Assembly: GCF_022842045.1 (NCBI RefSeq)
Contig: NZ_JALHQI010000016.1
Location: 1-47,520, forward strand
Source: Arenimonas sp.
GTDB lineage: Bacteria > Pseudomonadota > Gammaproteobacteria > Xanthomonadales > Xanthomonadaceae
Length of the DNA: 47,520 bases
Direction of reading: 5' to 3'
Shown piece by piece: positions 47,508 to 47,520 of the stretch. The translations under genes were made by a program, and so were the position numbers. The notes under the pieces were generated by a model. The model ran no database searches and had not been told where the DNA came from. It was given only the letters and a program-made list of their open reading frames with translations. Every line of letters starts with the position of its first letter. Position 1 is the stretch's first letter.

Positions 47508-47520
47508 GAACCGCCTGAAG

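Overview
The window is dense, GC-rich bacterial chromosome. It looks like a member of the Xanthomonadaceae/Lysobacteraceae (Lysobacter, Luteimonas, Pseudoxanthomonas and relatives). The evidence is the gene content (monomeric isocitrate dehydrogenase, RluE, HrpB, ZapE, long-form QueF, a YtrA-type GntR/ABC operon), the GTAG-headed REP palindromes behind many genes, and integron attC sites of a type known in this family. Family assignments come from reading the translations; no database was searched.

Layout. 1-3250: a plus-strand operon of envelope proteins (OmpA-like protein cut by the window edge, then three exported or anchored proteins of unknown function). 3247-9689: tatD, a secreted serine hydrolase, hrpB, a histone H1-like Lys/Ala protein, a SAM methyltransferase and rluE. 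9753-12320: a fused ABC exporter and two small genes. 12592-15306: an AT-richer integron gene-cassette array with no integrase, made of six small cassettes separated by five nearly identical 56-bp attC sites. 15372-18443: a P-loop kinase/GNAT fusion, DUF4262 and DUF6404-like genes with ATGA overlaps, and a secreted amidohydrolase. 18528-23892: a minus-strand GntR - ABC ATPase - ABC permease - S9 peptidase operon with a visible operator. 24013-31729: an outer-envelope methyltransferase-like lipoprotein, katG, icd, a Cys-cluster protein, a lipoprotein and queF.

31795-36258 is the most interesting stretch. The class I ribonucleotide reductase genes nrdA and nrdB (minus strand) lie behind a clear promoter and a cobalamin riboswitch. 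Two related inverted-repeat elements have entered this locus. One carries a plus-strand four-helix-bundle (S23/IVP-type) gene between nrdA and nrdB, and its inverted repeat supplies part of the NrdB N-terminus. The other has no ORF: it is a 35-bp perfect palindrome sitting inside the variable arm of the cobalamin riboswitch.

36273-47507: an exported protein, an M20 peptidase, a polytopic membrane protein, zapE, an alpha/beta hydrolase, an ExeM-like nuclease, a membrane-bound cytochrome c, a MASE1-type sensor whose phospho-acceptor histidine is missing, an exported protein and a two-BON-domain protein. No tRNA, rRNA, CRISPR array, phage or classical insertion sequence was seen.
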